Shown: positions 58,340 to 64,000 of the stretch, piece by piece | Layout of the letters: every line of letters begins with the position of its first letter | How positions within the stretch are numbered: position 1 is the first letter of the stretch | Origin: Cryptomeria japonica | Lineage: Eukaryota > Streptophyta > Pinopsida > Cupressales > Cupressaceae | Assembly: GCF_030272615.1 (NCBI RefSeq) | Contig: NC_081408.1 | Span: 608,228,173 to 608,292,172, forward strand | Reading direction: 5' to 3' | DNA length: 64,000 bases | Position numbers and translations under genes: made by a program | The notes under the pieces: model-generated | What the model was told of the DNA's origin: nothing | Seen by the model: only the letters and a program-made list of their open reading frames with translations | The model's database searches: none

Positions 58340-58530
58340 TGTTTGAAACCCCAACCATGTGGGAGAGTTCCCCACCACGTGGAGGGGTGTTGCATGTCCC
58401 TTTGGGCAGTACCGCTTCCCATGGGGGCTACGTGCTCCCTTTGGGAAGCAGCACTTCCACAAGGGAAGCGTGAACTCCCAAGGGGGGGGAGGCACATGGG
58501 GGTCCACATGGGTACCCTCCCCCATATTTT
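58340..58530 (+). repeat. G+C-rich 39-40-bp tandem repeat in long LTR
   Basis: The unit TCCCTTTGGGCAGTACCGC / TCCCTTTGGGAAGCAGCAC starts at 58397 and 58436, with a shorter third at 58476 (TCCCAAGGGG). Each is rich in short palindromes (CCCTTTGGG, CCCATGGG, CTTCC/GGAAG). Open frames of 71-76 residues on both strands are a by-product of G+C richness. Confidence 0.75.
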
Positions 58531-61011
58531 ATGTTATTTTTTTTGTCTTGCAAATTAAAATGTTTTTTTTTATATATTTTTTTAATTAAAAAAAATATAA
58601 TAATAATTTATTATTATTAAATATGATTTTTAAATTAAGTTTTAATAAAGCTTAAATATGGCAATTAATTAATAAATTACGATTAGTTGTAATTAATTAA
58701 TTGTATGAGAGGCAATATACATTAATTAATTTTCAAAATTGTATTTTATTATTAATGCATATTTTTGTAATCAAATACTTAATTTGTTAATTCTGTTATT
58801 AATTATTAATTTGTTATATTTAATTAATCATGGAATTATAAATATATTCATTAATTAATAGTTAATTTTAGTAATTCTCTTTATATGCTCAAGGAAACAA
58901 TCTGTTAATCTGGGAATGGATTTTCTTTATTTGGCTTCCTTAAATAGGTATATTTCCTTGATCTGTATAGTGTAAATTGGTTCTAGAAAAGACAAATTTG
59001 TAGGATTTATTTTGAACTAGTATGTCAATGATGTTTTAATTGAAGATTAAATATCATATTTAGTTGGTTAAATGGTTGTTTAATTATATTCATGTGAAAT
59101 TGGATTAATAACTCTTAGTGGCGTATTTATCTATGTTCGATGCAAATGAACATTAGTGAGTTAGAAAACCAAGAACAACCTATACCTAGATGAGGTAGAT
59201 AATTGCAATCTAACTTAGATCAGTTAGAAAACTTGATCGACATTTAATGTTTAAATCATTTCGGAAAAGATTGTATCTACAGATTATTACTTATGCAAGT
59301 TTAATTTCTGTATTCGCTTTTGCTTATGTAATGACAAGTTTTGCTTTGTTTGATTGGACCCTGTCGTATGGTTGATTTGGGTAACTATTTTTGTTCTCAG
59401 TTTCGAGTTGACTGTTATTTTGTTGTGGTGTTGTATTGGTCATATTCTTGTATGGGTGTCGAATGATGATTCGTGGTTGACCATAGTTGGTCAAGTCTTT
59501 GGTTAGAGTATCGTCAATAAGTGTACCTCTTTTGAGTCGCGTTTGACCAAATGGTTGTTTCCTCATTTTTGAACTCCGTTCATCTGACCATGTGTATGTC
59601 TTGGTTTTGAGTTCGCTTGAGTTAAGTCTAGTATCATATGGGAAAGTGGCTTTTGATTGGGAGCCGCACCCAAAGTGGCTATTGGGTAACCCATCGAAAG
59701 TGAGTCTAATAAGTGATAACCTAACAGTAGATTAGAAGGTAATCTCTAAGTAAGATAATTGTGCCTCACACATGGGACGAGTCGTAACATAGACTCGACA
59801 TGCAGTGAGAAGGCCTGAAATGGCAAACCATCATCCTTGTCTTCATGAGAGGATGTGTGGGTCCATATGAGGCTTGGATGGGCCGGAGGTTCGGATTAGG
59901 TTGCTAGGGTAACCTAGTGTATGGGGCCGGAACCTATGAAGACCTGCCATGGTATCCATACTAGTTTGTGAGATGACACTTGTCCCTACATTCGCTAGTG
60001 TGTTGTCATATTGTCTTGATAGGAGTACATTTGTGGGTCATCCTATTGTCTATGCCCTTGTGAGTATCGAGTTTCATGTTAGACTTTGGGTGGTGATGAC
60101 TTAGTTTTATGGATGCTCTAATGGACCTTTGTATTAGTTTTGATTATGTTCAGCTAGATCCTTTCCTTTTCAAGGATCGTTGATGTATTTATTGACCAAT
60201 GTGGTTGTTTGTATATTGGTTATATTTCACCTTGATGGTAAGATTGTAAATTATGAGAACCTCATGTAATCTTAACTTTATTAATTATCAGAGGGGTCTT
60301 GCAGTTGAGCAGACCCGGATATGTAGCCTTTAGGGGTGAACTCTGAGATCATTTTGGTGTTATGTGATGCTATTCTCTTATGTCATTTTCATGTTATATG
60401 ATGCTATTCTCTTATGTTTCCCTTATTCAACTTTATCATGTATGAATAGCTTATGTTAGAATGTATAAGTGGATAAGATGGAATTAACTTTAAATGCTTA
60501 TATGCAGTCCTTTCTTGAATGTAGTAAATTGGAATATGAAAGAATGTAACTTAGAGTAATGGAATATATTCAGTTGTTGTTAAGGAAATTAAGTATGCAT
60601 GAAAAGATCTCATATGTTTATGATGAAATTCTAGTGTGTTAGAATATTAGATGCATGGCTTATATTTTAATGAAAAGTATGAACAATGGGTATGAATAAA
60701 TCTTAGTGGATGAACCTTATCTTGTGAATTATATTTCCATCTTTTGAAAGAAATTATCCTTGTATAAGAATCATCTTGTTATAAGATAATCAGCTTATTG
60801 GATTTAATTGTGTGAGTTAAGTTAAATGTGTAATTAAGTAATCACGTTGGGAAACTCTGTAGGTGTTAGTTGTTGTCTTTCGCTATGTAATCTGAATTTT
60901 GATATCTCGTTGTATCTTAATGTTGTGTTTATCTTTTAAAAAAAAATTATTGCACTCTATTCTTGTGTTATGGCTTAATCCCTTCGGGGTTTCCTAGCAG
61001 GGCATTACATT

Positions 61012-61024
61012 TGGTATCAAAGCC
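61012..61024 (+). other. Primer-binding site of long-LTR element
   Basis: TGGTATCAAAGCC lies two bases after the LTR end ATTACA. It is one base from the canonical tRNA-Met complement TGGTATCAGAGCC. Confidence 0.85.
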
Positions 61025-64000
61025 CATGTTGCAAACACTGGGATCTCTGGTGTCACGTGTGCCCTTTGTTGGTGTGAGGTGTATCGACCTTATGTGCATG
61101 CTTGTCCTCCTCTTTGTATGTGAGTGATTGAGCAGACTTTAACTTGTGTGTAACGTGTGTGTTCACACCTTGTTCTCACCTTCTTGATGTTGGTGTTTTT
61201 GAGTGATTATATGTGCTTTGTGTGCTTATTGATGTCTTGGTCTATGATTACTCATATTTTGAAAGAGAGTCGTATATACCTTCCTCATTGAGTCTTGTAC
61301 TCTTTGGACTAATCCATTTGGGTTGGTCAGTGCTTGTCTGGAATCTGAAAGTACGAAGGTGCTTGTTTAAGATCATGATCTAGCTTAGTGTTGTCCACCT
61401 GAAGGACTAGTATGGTAAATATTGAATGCTTATTTTGTAGCAAATTGAATGATTATGACCACTCCTATCTCTCTCTCCTTCTGGAAATTAAAATGTTTGG
61501 GATGTGTGTAATTATCTCTGATTTGAGTTTTCTTGTTTGTGAGAGAAAAGGGTGTGACTTCTTGAACCCTTGCATGAACCCTATTATGCTTATGTGCTTA
61601 GATAATAAAAGGGCTTTGGGTTTGAAAGTTCATATTGGTCATTGGGAGAAAATTGTATGTTTACATTAAAGAATTCTCCATGTGTATTGTAGGAGTAACA
61701 TAATTGAATTCTATTTTAAGTAAGGTGCATTAGTATGCGAATAGCTATTATGTGAAACTGCTTTGCTTGTAAAAGAAGTATAAAAGGGGAACATGTTATA
61801 GTAGCTTTGAGAGTGTATTAATGTGTTCCATGAAAGATTGTTTTATGTGTTTCATTAAACTAGTTTGATTGAGAATTTATTTTAGCAATGCACCATTGAA
61901 CTTGCTTTTGGATATGTGTAATTACATTATTATGTTTAGAAAGTGCAAATGAAAAGCTTGTTTGATGTGCATGCATTAATATGTTTTATTTGGGTGATAG
62001 CTCCTTGCTTACCTTTTGATCATAAATTGATTTTCAATAATAGGTTACAAATTATGATATGTTTTGTATTGAATTAAGAGTCGTGTGTGTTCGCTTGAGG
62101 TCTTGCATTATCAAAAGATTGCATGTTTTGATCTCTATTGTTTGGAAAAACTAGAACATTATGTTGCAACCATAATTATTGGAAACGTCATGATTAGACT
62201 ATTTTGGCATCCTTCTAAAATGGTAGCGAAATGAAAACCGTGCAATTAAAATGATAGGCTTATAGTGAGAAATTTTATATTGAAGAGTGATCTTGTTGGT
62301 CTTGTGTCCTAGTAGGAAACAGTTTGATTATCAAACTCTCTTTCCCTTCTCTTTGCCTAGATTATAAGATTTTTAGAAATGGTATTAAAGAATGCATTGA
62401 TTTAAATAGAATGTTTATTAAGCATGTGAATACAGATGCTTAGTGAAATTCGAGAAAGATATAGGAATGATGTTATTTCCTTATGTAATTGTGAATTGTT
62501 AATAATTTCAGTACTTGTATCTAGAGTAAACTTGATTTAGTTAATCATGTGGGAAGCATAATCAAAATATTCCTTGTGTAGATGATAGCGTACTGGAAAG
62601 TACTCCCCGTAAATATGACTAAACTAGTACTGGTGTTTTCATGTGTATTGTAAGAAACCAGTACTTATTATATGTGCCCATTGATTCGTGAAGTAACTAA
62701 CCATGGAGGATATGTTGCTTATGAGTATGGGAAACCATACTATTTATGTGATGTTGCTTATTTGTTTCCCTACTGAGTACCAAACCTCGGGTTGCACGTA
62801 ACTTAGTATGTTAAGGGGTAGTATTAGAAGTCACCATTCCTTGAATAGTATGGATTGGCGTATGAGTAATGTCGATGTGAAGTGACTTTAGCTTTTGTAT
62901 TTCGAGGAATGATATAGTTATACTATAAAACTGTATCAAAGGTGTACTCAATATTTTCCCTTTTGATGAATCTATTTATAGGTTTATGTGTCAGCCTATG
63001 CCTTCCTTTATTTGAGCATTTTGATGGCATTTCTTGAGCATATTGATGGTGATTCTTGTGTATAGTGATGGTGTAATTTGGAGGATCCTTTGCCTTGTCT
63101 TCATGAAAGGTAGGTTTATCCACATGAGCTACCAATTAGTATGTGTTGGTGGGCATGTGGGTGGACCTTAGTCAGGTATACCTCTGACTTACGATGAGTA
63201 TCCTTCTAGATACGTTGCTATGCGGGATGTGACCTGCGCATGCTTTTTTCGTGAGGTACACTACCATGTGGGATACGTCCATTGCGTGTTTTCTCTACTT
63301 GGGGTATTGCCACGCCACGTGACGACGTGATACGGGGTGATGTCGAGGTGTACACCGCCATGCCATGTGGGTAGTGTGACTATGTCGCACCACATGATGA
63401 GCTACTGCAATAGCTAGGTGATTGTTCCTTCCTTCCTCGTTGGTGGCTAGATGCTAGTCACATAGTGATGTTATGTGTAGTTGTGATATTCTTTATATTT
63501 CTTTGGGGACAAGAAATTTATTTTACTTTGAATTTGAAGGTTTAGCCATGATCTTGTGATCTTTTGCACTCTTGATTTGGTGTTGCGATTTTGGATTATT
63601 TTCTTGCCTTACTGTTGGAATTGATGATTTATTATCTTTATTCATCTGTACTTTGGTGGCTAAACTGATTTATCCTTATTGTTTTCGTATGCTGGTCTTG
63701 TGTTGAAATGTGAAATTCCTCTTCGAGGACGTATGATACGGATTTGGTAGAGTGTGTACGAGGAAGTGGATGTAAGGAACCTTGAGGATGGGGGTATGTG
63801 AGGCTGTGATGCAGCTAGGATCCACTACCTACCTATGTGTGGTGACTATCTCTTGGAGGCTAACCACCTTACTCAACAAGGGATGTTCACAAAGGTCTTG
63901 TATGGAAGGTAGCACCGCTATGGTGTGCCTAGCACCATCAAGCCTTGAGTGAGATATTGGATATTTATGATCATATTGTTGTTCTGAGATCAGGCATAGA

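Larger units (their letters stand above)
56730..61009 (+). repeat. Long 5' LTR (4280 bp)
   Basis: Defined by TGTAGTACCC at one end and GGGCATTACA plus primer-binding site at the other. It includes an 86-base tandem duplication, a G+C-rich tandem repeat and a G+C-richer stretch (59.6-60.1 kb). An internal nested insertion is possible and cannot be excluded without the second LTR. Confidence 0.65.
56730..64000 (+). mobile_element. LTR retrotransposon with ~4.3-kb LTR, cut by window end
   Basis: The left LTR begins TGTAGTACCC at 56730 and ends GGGCATTACA at 61009; these termini are inverted copies of each other at 8 of 10 positions. A primer-binding site follows. Beyond it, 3 kb of leader sequence shows no gag or pol domain; the 85-residue frame at 61412-61669 is not recognised. 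The right LTR is outside the window. It is inserted into the 3' LTR of the 49722 element, so it is the younger of the two. Superfamily is not proven; TGTA...TACA ends favour Ty3/gypsy. Confidence 0.7.

Noticed and set aside
58285-58589. Four overlapping 71-76-residue ORFs on both strands
   Set aside because: G+C-rich tandem repeats lower stop frequency in all frames; no frame resembles a protein family.
59324-59566. 80-residue minus-strand ORF
   Set aside because: It lies inside the long LTR, polar low-complexity composition, no domain.
1-64000. CRISPR arrays, operons, bacterial promoters, rRNA or intact tRNA genes
   Set aside because: None seen; the window is eukaryotic, and the only tRNA-like sequence is the SINE head at 31.7 kb.

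Overview
This window looks like gene-poor nuclear DNA of a seed plant with a large, old, repeat-filled genome; a conifer or other gymnosperm is my best guess, inferred rather than proven. The evidence is the A+T-rich composition, the absence of any intact multi-exon gene, many LTR retrotransposons with eroded coding regions and divergent LTRs, nested insertions, and a long degenerate array of the plant telomere motif (CCCTAA).

Layout. 1-1.9 kb: unassigned sequence with a recurring TTGAACC/GGTTCAA motif. 1.9-4.2 kb: broken Ty3/gypsy pol on the minus strand. 4.3-4.45 kb: ATACAT microsatellite. 5.28-13.1 kb: copy A of a directly duplicated segment; it carries a remnant of a bHLH gene of the phytochrome-interacting-factor (PIF) type, and an internally deleted Ty1/copia element (6290-9783, AAACA target duplication) sits just upstream of its start codon. 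15.48-22.54 kb: a structurally complete but coding-dead Ty1/copia element with both LTRs, PBS, PPT and a CAAAG target duplication. 25.6-39.8 kb: copy B of the duplicated segment. It keeps the first two exons of the PIF-like gene but has lost the bHLH exons, and it has gained a 2.34-kb LINE-like insertion, a ~290-bp insertion and an ~8.4-kb block. That block contains a tRNA-type SINE, a G+C-rich organelle-like piece, 3.9 kb of degenerate telomere-like repeat and a perfect-armed palindrome. 41-49.1 kb: decayed minus-strand copia-type LTR sequences, containing a miniature 333-bp LTR retrotransposon (TRIM/SMART type). 49.4-56.7 kb: a Ty3/gypsy element on the plus strand with gag and a G-patch-like piece, containing a solo copia LTR. 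56.73 kb to the end: the 5' part of another plus-strand LTR element, nested in the 3' LTR of the previous one, with an apparent LTR of about 4.3 kb.

No gene here looks functional. The most informative features are structural. Comparing copies A and B of the duplicated segment defines several insertions with target-site duplications and dates the big elements relative to the duplication. The retroelement proteins have lost zinc-binding and catalytic residues mostly through changes expected from deamination of methylated cytosines (Cys to Tyr, His to Tyr, Trp to stop). All calls come from reading the sequence; no database search was possible.
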